Below, in pieces: positions 49,301-62,800 of a stretch of DNA of 64,000 nucleotides. The notes under the pieces are model-generated. The model made no database searches. It was not told where the DNA came from and saw only the letters and a program-made list of their open reading frames with translations. Source of the stretch: Aphidius gifuensis (lineage: Eukaryota > Arthropoda > Insecta > Hymenoptera > Braconidae); NCBI RefSeq assembly GCF_014905175.1, contig NC_057791.1, forward strand, positions 3,968,001 to 4,032,000, given 5' to 3'. The first letter of the stretch is position 1. Every line of letters starts with the position of its first letter. The position numbers and the translations under genes were made by a program.

Positions 49301-52300
49301 TATATAACAGCCAATCTTATGGTATTTTATTTTTTATATATATATTTTTTTTTCAACTTGACAATCGATTAAGTTGGCGGAAAATTTCTAAACTAAAAAA
49401 ATGTATTATTTTTTTTTCTTTATTGTGTTTATCTATATATTGGAAATGGGGTTATTCTGGATCTGTGCACTTATATATCTATGAACTTATCAAATGTATA
49501 TAACAACATATAGAAATTGAGGGAAATTGGATCTTCAACTTCAGTCTTCTATCAATATCTTGAAAAGTATTCGTTTTTTCTTTACCAAACAATATAAATA
49601 TTATTTCTCAAGTGCTAAACTTTTTTTTTTACTTTTATTTGTTAATAACAAGAAAGTAAAACAAAAATTTAATAGATATATACACACACACATATTTGGA
49701 TATAAAAAAGTGTTTTTTTTTTTATTTGATTGAAGATTTATTGTTGATATGTATACTTAATATTCTATAAAAATAAATCAAGTGAATAAAGTGTATTTAT
49801 TCACATAGTGAATCTATCTCAACACTATGGGGTTGTCATTGTATGTAGTTGCCAAGTTTTGTCTCTTTAGTAGACCATTATTTAAACTCCTTTTTCTTGT
49901 ACAAAAGTGAGAAAAGTAGTAATGAAGATGGTACATTTGAAATTGAGTATAATAAATGTGTCTTGGTACTGTTAATCTATATATCTTAAGGAAGTAAAAG
50001 TAGAATAAAAAAAAAAAAAAAAAAAATTAAATAAAACCATTGGGAGGTCTTTTGGTTTGGCAAACATTTATTGGTAAAGTTCGGTTTGTGTGGGTGATTT
50101 GGCCATCAACTTTTTGACCTAAAATTTATTTGTTTTGTCGGTAAAGTGGTTGGGGTTACTTCGACAATGCTTTCTTGTTTGCCACATTTATTTGTCTTTG
50201 TTATTTACCAATAATTTTATATACAAATAAATAAATATATGAAAAAATAAAATAGTAATTTATTTATAATTTTATCATGCAATTTTTAATTCAATAAATG
50301 ATAAATGTTAATGATGATTGACATAACCATTATTATATAAAATATTTCATCAGATTTAAAAAAAGAAATGTTGATTATTTAATGATGAGGTGTCTGAACA
50401 ATTTGGTACCCGACAATTTTTCAGATTGTTTTTTATTTTTTTTTTACTTTTAATTATTAAATTTCCTTTTTTTTTTCGGGCAACAATTTTAAACGTTAAT
50501 CACTTGACAACTTTTTGAGTATAACTTTGTCGACAAAAGTTATTTGTGTATATATAGATATATACTGAGTTGGTCTACTGCATTTTCAATGCGTTGCCCA
50601 AGTAGCATCTGGGTCGTTGGTAATTACCAGAGTTATTCACTCAACTATGTATACTATGTATACTAAGAACTGACTCTAACAGAGAAAGAAAAATAGGAAA
50701 AGAGAGAGTTGCACATTGTGAAATTTAAGATTTGCTTCATGTTCACCTTTGAAAGAAAAGAATTTACGAAGGATATATATACCACTGTGAATTTATTTAG
50801 TAAATGAGTCAGTTGGAGGATGTGTAAGAGAATAAGAATACTTCTTGTCATCTAGTTGATGATGCACATCCTTAATAATTACATTAACCATTTAGACCGG
50901 ATAACTTAAAATCTTGTCTACTATGTCTTCCGGCATGATAAAACTTTAAAATTTCTTACAACAACTGTATATTTTTGAACAATTGTTAATTGACCCTATC
51001 TTAAAATTTTTATTATATCAAAGTAACATTATTAAATTAAAATTTAACATAATAATTTTCAATTAATATTCAAATTGTTATAAAAATTTTTTAATTTAAA
51101 CATAATATATTAATATATTTTTTTATTGTTCATTTTATATTTATTCATTCATAGAAAAAAATTTATTTATTTTTTTAAATTTTAATATAAAAAGTTTAAT
51201 TATTTTTAAATATTTAATTGACCTCATCTTGAAATTTTCATTATTATTTAAATTAAATATGAAAATTTTATTTTATATATTTTTTATTTGATGAAATTCA
51301 TATTTAATTATATAAATAAATTTAGTCTAAAAAAATACAATAAATTCATTTATTTACCAATAATATCGTGGTTTTTTTAATAAATATTTATTGAAGTACT
51401 TGAATTCAAATTATCAAATATACTTTTATACTAATGATATAACGAATTGAAAAAAAAAAAAACAATTTCATGAATTATTTACATTTGAAAAACAAATAAA
51501 ATAATAAATTCAATTCAATCAAGATACATATATAAATTTTTTGCTTGAAATTAGTATTGTTAAAATCAAATTTAATTTATGAAATAAAACACAAAGTAAA
51601 TGTGTACAAGAGACCTATTAATACTTGAATGGAGAATTTAAATTAACAATCTCGTTTCGATTGAAAACATTGAATTTTCAAATGTTTTATTGAATAGATA
51701 AAAGTATTGTTCTGCTATTTTACAAATTGGAATATCGAGTAATATATTTAATTTACATAATCAACCAGCGTTGATTTAAATTTAGTTTTTCCTTTTTTTT
51801 TTTTTTTAAATATATATTTCCTTTATACATTTCCCTATTGTACTTTCAGTGTATTAAGATTGTGAAAGAATGTCATGTTGGTTTAATACTGAAAAAAGTT
51901 TAAAAAAAAAATTAAAATAAAAATACTTGAAATTTTTTTATTTTTTTTTCATTCTTTTCTATTGTCTATTGTAAATAGAATAAAAATAAAGACAAAATCC
52001 TATAATATATACGAAAAAAAAAGAAAAGGCTTACAAAAAAAGAATTGATAATAATAGAAAAAACTTTCTCGATTTTCTAGAGTTTCACGTTGAGAAAATC
52101 GTGTCACGTGTATTAGATAAAACAGGTGACTCACTTTTGCATCAATAAATGCAGCACGTGTATATTTTTTTTTCGTTGCATTATACTTTTTTGTTATTGT
52201 TCTCAAGTGCGAACAATAAATAATAGCTATTATCTACCTAAAATTCAATTTTATAAAGGTAAAATTTAATGGATTTTATAAAATTTTACAAATTGACATT

Positions 52301-55300
52301 GCTACAATTAAAAAAAATTTGAAACTAGTATTTTTTTGAAACTCATGACATCTGTCATTCATAATTAACAACGACTGCAAAAAAGAAAAAAAAATATATA
52401 TACGCCACAATTTCTATTGAAGCTATGATCAATGTGACCGATATATCTAAAATTTTGAAATTGAGTTTTATCATTCAACTGTAAAAAAGTCAATTTATAT
52501 CAGGCAAATTCGTGGACACAAATAACAAAATAAAAATTAAAAAAAAAAAAACAGATAAAGTTATTAGCTATTTTTTTCGTAACGTTATTGATTGTATGTA
52601 TGTATTTTTTTAGAATATAAACGAGCTTAATTTGTTTATGAAATTTGATTAAAGTTTTACATTTTAATTTAAAAGTAAAGATTGTCTTAAGATAAGCTTT
52701 ATTTTTGACGATTGTCAGCTGAGATTAGTTTAAGCAAGTTTCCAGAGATGAAATAATTTGAAGAAAAAAAAATATATATAATACATATTCTTGCAGTAAT
52801 AAGTTTTCCAGTTTGTGTCATTATGTCACAAACTGAAAAGGAATATAAAGTTTTTCTTTGATGATTCTGATTATCCTCTATAATGCGCGCAGAAAGATGA
52901 ATGAATGACAAAGTTTGCTGCTGGTGCCTTTGTGCCAACTCAAATTCTAATAGCATACAAAAGAGTGCACACAGTGTTTTTTTTTTTGTTCCTCAGATTA
53001 TTTAGTTTTCATTACATATTACATAATCAAATCAACATTCTGTCATAACAAATCAAATTAGCATTGTCAAAATAATATTTGTTATTATTTCAATTTTGCT
53101 AATTTGAAAAGTAAAAACTATAAAATTGATGATACACGTTTTAATATATAATAAAGATAATAAAAAAATGTTGAGATAAGAATATTTACAGTTCATCGTG
53201 ATTACAAGAAATATTTACTTTACTTTTTTTTAAGTAACAAATAGGTCAAGTTGATAAAACATTATTTACCCTAAAGTTAATGTTCGTATGTTCTCATAGT
53301 TTCTAATTTTTTATTCTTTTTTTATTTACGTTTATTCTGTCGTCGTCGTTTTTTTTTTCAGCTTTATTCAACAATTTGTTTTTCAATTCTTGTTTTTTTT
53401 TTTTTTTTTCGTCATTTGGACGCTGGGCAAAGAAGTTTAAACAATACAATAGACAATGCATCACATTATTCTCTCGGTTATCCTAAACATTAAAGGCTTG
53501 TTTGTTGAATAAAAAAACTCTGGATATATATTGGTTTTTTGCATTTTTTTTTTTTTTTTAGCTTTTGTTTTGTAACATATTTGAGCAATGAATAGAATTG
53601 CATTGTTTACTAAAATACAATGCTTCCATTACATTGAATTTCGATTAAGCTCTAAAAATATTTTTAATAAACTTTATATTGAAATTTTTCTTCAACGTAC
53701 TAATTTAGTAACAAGTTTATTGTTATTGCAACAAGTTCTCTTGAATTTATATTTTATAATAATAAAGTTTACTATAGTTTTTTGGTTGAGAAATACTTTA
53801 CAGAGTTTTTTGATAAAGTGCTAGTAGTGGTGAGGTAAAAAAAAAAAAAAAGAATCGAGCAAAGATGATGGATAGATACAACGAGAAATGTTAGGCACTA
53901 TATATATTAACGAGTAAATGCGAGAGCAAGAAAATGATCAATGTGTACAAAAAAAAAAATAGAATAAAATGTACAAAAAGAAAAATAAAAAAAAAAGAAA
54001 GAAATTTAACAAAGTATACACATGAAATAAAATAGCGTAAAACGCAACTTAGCAGGATGAGGTTGTAACAACTTTTACTTAAGTACAACAAAAGTCTCAA
54101 GAGGCATTCCAACAAAACTATTTTTCAAGTGCATCAAGTTTTTGTAAAACACATGAGCAAAAAAACAAAAAAAAAAAAAAAAACGAAAAAGTTGAAAGAA
54201 TTTTATGAGCTTATTAGTGAGACTGTTTTATATATAACACAAAATTCTTCAATAGATTATAACAAGTAGTATAAAGTATATTAAGTCAGACATGTTAATA
54301 AATTTTCTCAAAACTTCATTTGTTATATGAATTAAGTAATTGCTTGTTGAAAGTTGACTTGTGGTACGACTTTCATTACAATAGGTAAGCTCATCGTGAA
54401 TACAAATCAAGTTTCGGTTGATCGGTTGGTCTACTAATTGAGAAAGTTTAAGGTGTATTTCTAGAAGATGATTATAATGTGGTATGGGGTGTCCATGTAA
54501 AGTCAGGTGTGGCTGATGTCTTGCTTGAGTAGGCATTCGAATCAAGCCCTATATTCCGGCCTTAGAGACTCATGATTAAGGCCACTTCCTTCGAGACTTC
54601 AGTAGCAATGATTCAAGACAAACTCTCTCTCTCTTTCTCTTTCATTCTCATTCTTGTTATTTTATTCTCTTTACTTTGCACTAGGGCACAGTTATTCCCA
54701 CTGGTAGCTTTATCCGATTCTCTTGTCTTTTCATTCAGCATCTAACATATTTCATTTATACTCAACATATAATATATAGTAGCTTTATCTTTTTCTTTTT
54801 TTTTTTTTTCAATACATATCTACATATATTTTTCTCTCTCGAACCATTCTCTCAGTATTGCTAAACTAAAAGTCACGACATTCAAAATGGAGTCGTATGT
54901 GAACGTGTTTGATATGGGACTAATAAGATTGTCGGAAAAATAAAAAAAAAAATTTACCCTTAAAGATTCACAGGGTTATACGAGAAATGAGAAACCGAAT
55001 TGAAGATAAATCTTTGGTTGTCTTGATTGAAAATGTGCGATTCAACCTAACCGATTGGTAGATATATTTTGCCACGTGTATTCCATCATGATAAATCTTT
55101 AAATATATTTATTTATCTACTCTACAGTTGCCAATGTAGAACTATCTATTTATATATCTACTCTACACAATACTTTTATTTCATGATTATTAGTTAGTGC
55201 CTTTTTTTTTTTTTCTATTTTTTCTCTCTCTCTACGTCCATTTTGTGAAATGTATTTTGATGTGAATGTGGCTTATGTACATCATTATCAATAAGCCCTT

Positions 55301-55594
55301 TATGTACATTCTACATACTCGACAAATTGTTCAAGCATTGTAGAAGTCATTCACAATTGAAATTTACCAAAATGAACAACATGTATAATAATAATGATAA
55401 AGAAAAAAAAAAAAACTTTTTGTTCATTTCCATATAATGAAAGCTATACTTAACTCATTTTACATGAGATTTGATATTTATAATAAATTGATTTTGAATT
55501 ATGCTAATTATAGTATGAATATTTTAAATAGTTACTTACCTGTCGAGTGAATCACATGACATGATAGCAGCACAATCAAAAACGTTATCTCCAT
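40375..55594 (-). CDS. dpr: Dpr-family two-immunoglobulin cell-surface receptor (defective proboscis extension response; 'zig-8-like')
   Basis: Neuronal surface recognition protein whose family binds DIP receptors and specifies synaptic partners. Five coding exons on the minus strand: 55540-55594, 48914-49053, 41610-41765, 41157-41490 and 40375-40529. All are GT-AG; phases 1, 0, 0, 1; 840 nt, 279 aa. The first exon is a signal peptide (MEITFLIVLLSCHVIHS). Ig1: first Cys in AVLPCKIPD, Trp in VTWVRRKDRQLLTVG, second Cys in HEDRGLYECQIPTEP; these WVRRxDxxxLTVG and YECQxxTEP strings are Dpr hallmarks. Ig2: LRLECQLIA, PPTFVFWYRHERMINYD, GNYTCRPSNAKASSV. Several N-glycosylation sequons (NGT, NIT, NLT, NGS, NYT). 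The C-terminus has a short hydrophobic stretch (LFQVVVLLVTI) and a 12-residue polar tail, so the membrane anchor is weak: GPI signal or short span. Which of the many Dpr members it is cannot be told. Confidence 0.93.
44606..44627. repeat. AT dinucleotide microsatellite
   Basis: Eleven AT units without interruption inside the long Dpr intron. Confidence 0.85.
47418..47439. repeat. Poly(A) run of about 22 bases
   Basis: One of the longest of many A/T homopolymers in the window. No target-site duplication or retroelement body was found next to it, so it is listed as a simple repeat. Confidence 0.8.
47944..47963. promoter_or_regulatory. Perfect 20-bp palindrome with paired GGAA (ETS-type) cores
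   Basis: CATAACTTCCGGAAGTTATG reads the same on both strands. The centre CTTCCGGAAG holds two overlapping ETS-type sites. It lies in a less AT-rich island of the Dpr intron, next to CACGTG (E-box) at about 47972. Enhancer function is inferred. Confidence 0.4.
49054..55539 (-). other. 6.5-kb Dpr intron 1
   Basis: Separates the signal-peptide exon (donor GTAAGTAAC) from Ig1. Mostly AT-rich. The stretch 54330-54720 is less AT-rich and holds a 98-codon minus-strand open frame (54249-54545) with no recognised domain, followed by CT-rich sequence. 54885-54941 has an 18-codon plus-strand frame. Neither is supported as a gene. Confidence 0.45.
54249..54545 (-). other. Unrecognised 98-codon open frame inside Dpr intron 1
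   Basis: Minus strand, ATG at 54545. His/Gln/Asn-rich with MPTQARHQPHLTLHGHPIPH near the start; no domain recognised, no signal peptide. Length is unusual for intronic DNA this AT-rich, but the plus strand also reads partly open here, so it may only reflect local base composition. It could be a nested gene, an alternative exon or an element remnant. Confidence 0.2.
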
Positions 55595-55675
55595 TCCTTT
55601 TATATCTTCTAATATTTAATCATGATCATCATCATTATCATCATCAACAGTGACATCAATCTGATGTTATTATTT
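55595..55675 (-). other. dpr: Dpr 5' UTR part of the first coding exon, with upstream splice acceptor
   Basis: Reading the minus strand, a clean acceptor (ttattttacag) ends at 55676, giving an exon of 55540-55675 that carries 81 nt of 5' UTR before the ATG at 55594. The UTR is rich in GATGAT/AATGAT repeats. The acceptor implies at least one non-coding exon and the promoter further upstream (higher coordinates). Confidence 0.5.
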
Positions 55676-58600
55676 CTGTAAAATAATAATTAAATTTATT
55701 ATTATTATTAATTATAATTTAATGATACTAGTTATTAATGAAAATTATATTGGATATATAATATCTTGGTAATTCAAAAATCGTTATGTTAAAGTTGCAT
55801 GGTGTTGTGGTGTGTATTGCATGATAAATTTGGCCTCTCTGTTTATTCTTGAGTAAAACAAATGCAATAAATTTTGTATGTCAGTGAAAATACCCGTGCT
55901 TTTCCCTTATTGGAAACAAGATGGGCGTGGTTCAAGTTACGCCCCAATATTATTCTCTCTCTGCTGTATTTTTTTTTTTTTTTTTAATTTTTTAACAACG
56001 AAAATATTTCATCTATGCTTTTGCTCAAGGATCTCTGCATAGACCAGATATTTTTTAATTAATTATAACGTCATTTAAGAATGTCATAAAAACATTTTAT
56101 ATTATCATTGATTAATAAAAAAATTTTATAATCTTGTACAACATGCTGTTATAGTTATAAGAAAATATGATAAAAAAAAATTACACTATATATTGTTTAC
56201 AAAAGTCATTATTAAAAATCTTGAAAGTTTCTTAAGAATATTGGAATCTTGAAAATTCAATAATAAATTATAAGATTCGGGAATTTTTTTTCTTTTTTTT
56301 TTTTTTTCTGCTTTTTTACTTTATCAATAATAGCCAAGTCTATTATTAAATTTTATTATATACTTTTTTTAATTGTAAATATTGATAATAAATTAGATTT
56401 TTATATTATATAATATAATTGAATTTGTAGAGGAAAAAAAAAAATAAATTTAAAAATGAATTGAGTGTTATTTAAATAATAAAAAATTTGATTGAAAAAA
56501 TTTAGATCAATTGGGAGTTGAGAGTGTGGTTTTGTATTAAAGAATTTTACATTGAAATTGGTTTAGTGCTAGAGAGATCTCTCTTGATTTAATTGAAATC
56601 GATCGTTATACGATAATTTTAATGTTTTAGTAGTGGACTGTGAAAGATAGTGGGTCAAGTAGAATAATATTTTTCGTATATATATCGTGTGTATTATGAT
56701 GAAATATTTAACTAGCTCAACCGTTAACATCGACACTGTAATATACAACTTGAAGTTTTAAATTATTTATCGTTTTATTATTAATGATTAGACAGAAATT
56801 ATCATGGTATAATACTATCTCAAGTACTTTGGAATAATTCAGCTTAATTATTATTTATTATTTTCCGAAAAAAAAAAAAAAAAGTATATATCATGATAGG
56901 GTCAAAGTTTGATATTCAGCTCATTTGTGAAAAATAAAAAAAAGTGTTAGACTATCTTACATAAAACTCATCATAAAAGTCATGGCATTTTTTTTTTAGA
57001 TATTGTCCAGATTTGATATCCACTATCATATGTTTTTTATGGGGAAAAAAAAAACATTGTATATATTGCTTTTGTCAAGAGTTTGATTCCAATTTTGGTT
57101 GTTTTCAAATAAACATGTCTCGATCCCTCGTTTTTTTTTTTTTTTGTTATATATGAAAAAAGTAAAAGTCTTAGGATCTAAGAAACTTTGATATTTTTTT
57201 TCTGTCAGTAAAAACCATGAATCACATGACCCTATAACATTGCGTGAAAGTAAAACTTCTCATCTTTTATCAGTCAGGTAATAAAATATAGCACCCCTCT
57301 ATTTTAATAAAAAAAAAAAAAAAAACAACCACATAAGTAACTCTGTGTATTTATAATTCATCTTGATTTAATTCATTATTATTTATTATAAAAATAACTT
57401 AATAAAATACTTAAACAAAGTTTAGATTTTGTTTTTTGACTCATATTAAACTTGAAAATTTAATAGCCATAATACTGTAATATAAATTTATATATTTTGA
57501 AATTCCCTTGTGTTTGAATCAACGATAATAACTCCTAAAGTTTCATACAACTATCTAACTTGTAATTTCAATAATCCTGGACGTACAGTTGAGTAGAGCA
57601 TCATGGTGACTGCCACCAAACAGTGTCTTAATTTACAAGAGAAACTTGATAATCACACCTTTTAAAATGATTAATAAACGCTTGAGTAAATTTATATTTT
57701 AACAAATTTATCACTTAAAAATAAAGGAATGTGTACACAGTGAAAAAAAATCATTTTTTTAAATCAAAATTAATATCTTTTTTTAATATTAATTTGATTA
57801 TTTATTGTATGTTAAATTTTCATAAAATTTATCAAGTATTAAATTTAAATATAAATTCATTTTTAACATTTTGAAAATAATAAATTTTCCATTTATTATC
57901 TAAATGTGTAAAACAACCGCAATTTGTCATTTTTAATTTTATTTGATTCAAGGGTAGTTGTATAATACTTTAGATAAATTTTGATAAGTATTATGAGGTA
58001 CATGTACTTTACTACCTTCTATGTTGTGGTCGGCTTTACGTCACCTTTTACCATGATTACTGATCCAGGATAACATAGGAATGTCATTAAATAGCTTCTA
58101 AACTGCTTTGCAAGTAAAATTTGTTCAACATGTCAACCACACCCAATACCACCATGGACAAGATACATGCTTTCTTTTAAAACTTTTCTTATTATATTTA
58201 TCGAAACTTGAATATATATATATATAACTCTTTTTTTCTAAAATTTCATAGTGTTTTTTTTTTTTTTTTCCTTTTTTTATTTCAACCCTCAGTTTAAGTT
58301 TTTAATTTCATTTTATTATAGTACTTATGATAACCGGAAAGCCTAAAGAAAAAAAAATAAAAAAGAAAAAAATCACAAAGAAAGACAATTAAAAAAGTTT
58401 TTCACCGACACTTTTCAAAAAAGTTTCTTGTAAAAAACTTTCTGAGACTCTTCTAACTCAAGTTTTGATTCGTTTATATCCCGTGGTACCACAACTCTTT
58501 TGTTTTTTATTTTTTTTTTTTCTCAGCTTGTCAGTATTGACCTTCTTTAACTTTTATTACCAGACAATATATGGTTTTACGTGACGTAAATTGTTTGTTC

Positions 58601-59550
58601 TGTTTATTGTTTTTATATTCATTTTTATTATTATTATTTTTTTTTTATTGCTAATGTTTAATTGTATATCTATCGTTCTAAAAACTATTAACAAGCCTCG
58701 TTTGGTTTTTACAATTCTTTGGTATAATAAAACACAATACATTTTTATATATGATTCGGGTAAAAAAGTAGGGTTGTAAAACTGTAAAAGAAACAAAAAA
58801 CAATAATAATAAAAATAAAAAAAGAACCAAATTCAAGGAAAAAATAAAATTCATACAGTACAAAGTGCTCCTGCAGGTATTTATATCTGCAAGATCGTAA
58901 TTTTAACGCATATTGTTCAGCTCGACTGAGCCATATAACTCTGCGTTTCTTTTTTTTTTCTTTTTCATGACTTAATTATATTTTTATTTTCATTTTTTTG
59001 CTTCTGCTCTTTTACATTTATACGATCTTTTATATTACGTGATACCACTATATGTAAAAAAATTTTTTAGTATTAATTTTTTTTTTTTTTTTTCGCAATA
59101 TAAAAGAAATAAACAAACAAAATGTAAAAATAATTTTTTAAATAATCACCATAATGATAAAATATAATTATTTTATCATATAAAATTAAATATAACAACT
59201 ATATAATATCATTGTAAATTAAAATATCAGTTGATTGTTTATATTTGAAATTTCTAAATTTATTATCATCCCAGTTTTTGTAGCATCATCGAATCCTCCA
59301 ACTCGGAAGAAGGAGAAAACTCAACTGCACACTGATGATGCTTTAAAAACCTTTCATGCCACTAACTGACCACTGATTTAAATCGTTCAAATAAACCTAC
59401 AAACTCTAATGTAAATTGCATGAGAATTTTTAAGTACCAAAATAAAATTATAATCAAAATGTTAAGGCATACTTTCTAAAGAATAAAATAGTTTTTTTAA
59501 AATTTTTTTCTTTAACATTGAATATATGTGGTAACCACAGTATTTTGCCT
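55676..59550. other. Upstream Dpr intron / intergenic DNA
   Basis: AT-rich with long A/T runs. No supported gene. A less AT-rich patch at 59275-59400 is open on both strands (plus: NPPTRKKEKTQLHTDDA; minus: VEFSPSSELEDSMMLQKLG) and may be a hidden exon. Open frames at 58557-58863 are low-complexity. Confidence 0.35.
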
Positions 59551-59559
59551 CACAATTCA

Positions 59560-59830
59560 CTAGCCATTGCGTTTGAACAAATTGATCGATAAACCGCGAT
59601 CGACCTCCCGTGGTTTATGAGTGTTTACTCCCCAATGGTTACCAACTACCCCATTAAGGGTTCAAACGATTTTCCGCGAGGCCGTTATTCATTCCCCATG
59701 TCGGCCATTGGATTACGGACTATGACCCCAGTCGACAATGGCTATCTCTGTCTCTAGTCTACAATATATATACCTCCTCCTTTTCATATATAAACTTGAC
59801 TAGGCTGTCCTTCTGGTAGTATGACAAATA
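59560..59830. promoter_or_regulatory. GC-richer island upstream of the Dpr gene: candidate promoter or enhancer
   Basis: About 270 bp with the highest GC density outside coding exons, including CGCGATCG (59599-59606), TTCCGCGAGGCCG (about 59671-59683) and GTCGGCC. TATATAAAC-type sequence flanks it at about 59787-59795. No long open frame. Position upstream of the spliced Dpr 5' UTR makes it a promoter candidate for that gene or for a gene off the window. Confidence 0.35.
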
Positions 59831-62800
59831 GCTCGTAATATATATAGGTGTATATTATATACCTCTCCTCTCTTCTCATACATATGTCTTCAATACAATT
59901 ATTATACAACACAAGGAAACACCAAGTGTATTTTACTCGGCATTGTCTGTATTTTCATTAAAAATATTTCTCAGCAATTATTACAAAATTATATTCAAAA
60001 ATTTGTCTAAAATAAAATACGAAAATAAATATAAATTTGTCTAGTTATATTTATATATCTATGGGAATATAAATTTTATATAATTTATGTTAGTTCAATA
60101 CATCTGGGAGTATGAAAAAAGCCTAGTTTCGTTTGCTACTTTAAAATCACAGTAAAATATTTACCAAGTCTCAAATCCCAAGAGTTTAAATCCCGTATCG
60201 AGTCAAACCGAGAAAGTCCAATAACATAACCCAATATAAATATTTTTTTATCACATTCTATCAATCTGTATGTCCATCTTTATATAATATTTATTTTTAC
60301 ACCACATTAGTCTCTACTTTATCTCAATTTTATAATTAAAATTTTTCGATATATTACAAGCATTGATCATTAATTTATTAAAGAGAAAAAAAAAACATTT
60401 CATTTGTTTTGTTTTTTTTTTTTTTTTTATCAGTTTAATTTCTGACATGTTATTATTTTTTGTTCCAGTTGGCATCAGGGTCAAGTTAACTTTATCATGT
60501 CATGACACGTGGTTTTGTCTATATCATTATCAATGATGATGATGATAATAATGATGCCGTGTTGTTGGTAAAGATCATAACTCAAATGGACTGATAATTG
60601 AACCAACAGGGTAGGATGGTCAAGAAAAAAAAAGAGCTTTGGTTGACGACGGCTCAAGATTAATACACACAATTGTGGTAGTGAAGGATGCTTCACTAAA
60701 CTGACAGTGGGAAAATAACATATGATTTATTTCTCAGGCTTGTTAATGGTAAACCATACTCGTGGATATATGGGAATTTAGCGATAAAATTGATGAACTT
60801 TGTCCTCATGTTTAATATAAAAATGTAAAAAAAAATATAATGGGGCTATTAATCATCTATAAACAATTGTTTTATATTCCAATAAATATATAAAAAAAAT
60901 TAAATTGAATAATAAAGATATGTTTACATTGTTTATGTACACATGTTTAAACTATACTGATTTTATGGCAATAATGAAATTGTTATATGCCATAGTATAC
61001 ATACGCAACGTTTAAGTTTGCATGAAAGACTAACCATTCACTCGAACATATCGTCATTTTCCCACGTATATATATACTGTGAACTATGTTGATAACTTTA
61101 TAACACGATCGTCCTTCAATTATCGATACCTCATTGTAGAAATTTTACCTTGCCTTTGCATGAATATCACATGACACAAAATATAAGTTTTTTTTTTTTT
61201 TTTTTTATATTTAACTGTTGGAAATAAAAGTTTTTTATATTTTCTAAAGGTTAAATTTATTTTAGTCGATTAAGTTATAATTACAAATCCTATAAACAAT
61301 TTTATCTTGTGGTTTTTTTTTTTTTTTTTTTCTTTTTCAAGTGAATTATCTATTTGTATTATCTATTAACACATAAAACGAGTTACAGTTCTATTAATTT
61401 TTATGTTAGAGACTTAAATGTTTTTTTTTTTTTTTTTTATGTGATAAATAATTTATTTTCCATGATCTTTTGATAAAAAATTAATCTATTGAGTTTCATT
61501 GGATATTATTTGAATTATGAAATTTTTGTTGAATATAATTTTAATAAAATTTAATTGAAATTTATATAATGGCTGACGAAAATGGGTTTGTACTACTTAA
61601 AAAATTTTGATTTTAGCGGTGATGCGATAAAAAGACAATAATAACTATCATGATAACAAAGGATAAAAATTTATTGAAATTAATAGCCTCAAATGCTTTG
61701 TGTAGAATTAACACAAAGAATTATTATATTTATCGATTTAATCCTTTTTTTTTGTCAAGAATTTTATAGAATAAAGTAAAAAAGTTGAATAAAATTTTTA
61801 AAAACAGACCAGGTGCCTGAATTTTTGTTAGTAAAGTGTGCGATATGAATGGTTGTGGGAAAAAGGACCAGATGGATAAGACAAGTCAGCAAAAGACGAA
61901 TATCTTGAATAAGAACAAGGTCTTGTGTCATCATGCTTGTCAAGGCAGAAGGAAAATATATTTTCTAAATGTTGAGAAGTCGTTTTGTGTGTCCAAAGGT
62001 ATACTGCCTAGACTTTTTATGAGTTTTTTCATTTTTTTTTTACCTTTTTTTGACAGACGAATTTCGTGGTGAACAAACTTCTTTTTCTTTTTTGTTTTTT
62101 TTTTACTGTTTGTCATATAAAATGTCCAGGGAAAAGAATAGAAAAAAGAAAAAAAAAGAAAATGAAAAATAAAAATAAATATAGTTGGGTGATGAAAAAG
62201 AGAAAAAAGAAATAAAAATGATAACATTGCTAGAAACGGCAACGTTTTATTTAAATTCCTTGAGTAAACTTTGAATCTACCTTATTTTTTTTTTTTTTTA
62301 TCTTAATTTTTTTTTCTATTTTTAATAAACAGTATAATAAAATTATTTATTCAAATAAATACAAAATAATCATTCATGCTCTAAATGATTTTTAGAGTAT
62401 ATTTGATAGAAAAAAAAAATTATAATTTTAAAATTTTTTATTAAATTTATTTCTTTTAAATTTTACTATTGTTTTTTTTTAATTTTTTTTTTATTTCTAC
62501 AATTTTATTTTTATCTAAACTTGAATTAAATTAAAAAAGTACGTTGTATACTATAAATTAAATCTCATCAGAAAAAGTTGAAGAAAACTTATTCATTTGC
62601 TGCACTCTCAATACAAAAAAAAAAAAAAAATACAAAAAAGAACTCCTTCAAAAACCTTTTTCAATTTAACTAAAATATAAATGATAAAAAGCCAAGTGCA
62701 ATAATAAATTATTTTTTTTTTTTAAATTTCTTATTAATGAAATAATAATATTAATAATAAATTATTTTATGAGTATATATAATTTACATTAATTTATTAT

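Noticed and set aside
61836..62242. Open frames on both strands near 62 kb
   Set aside because: Lys-rich on one strand and Phe-rich on the other, as expected from A/G and T/C runs.
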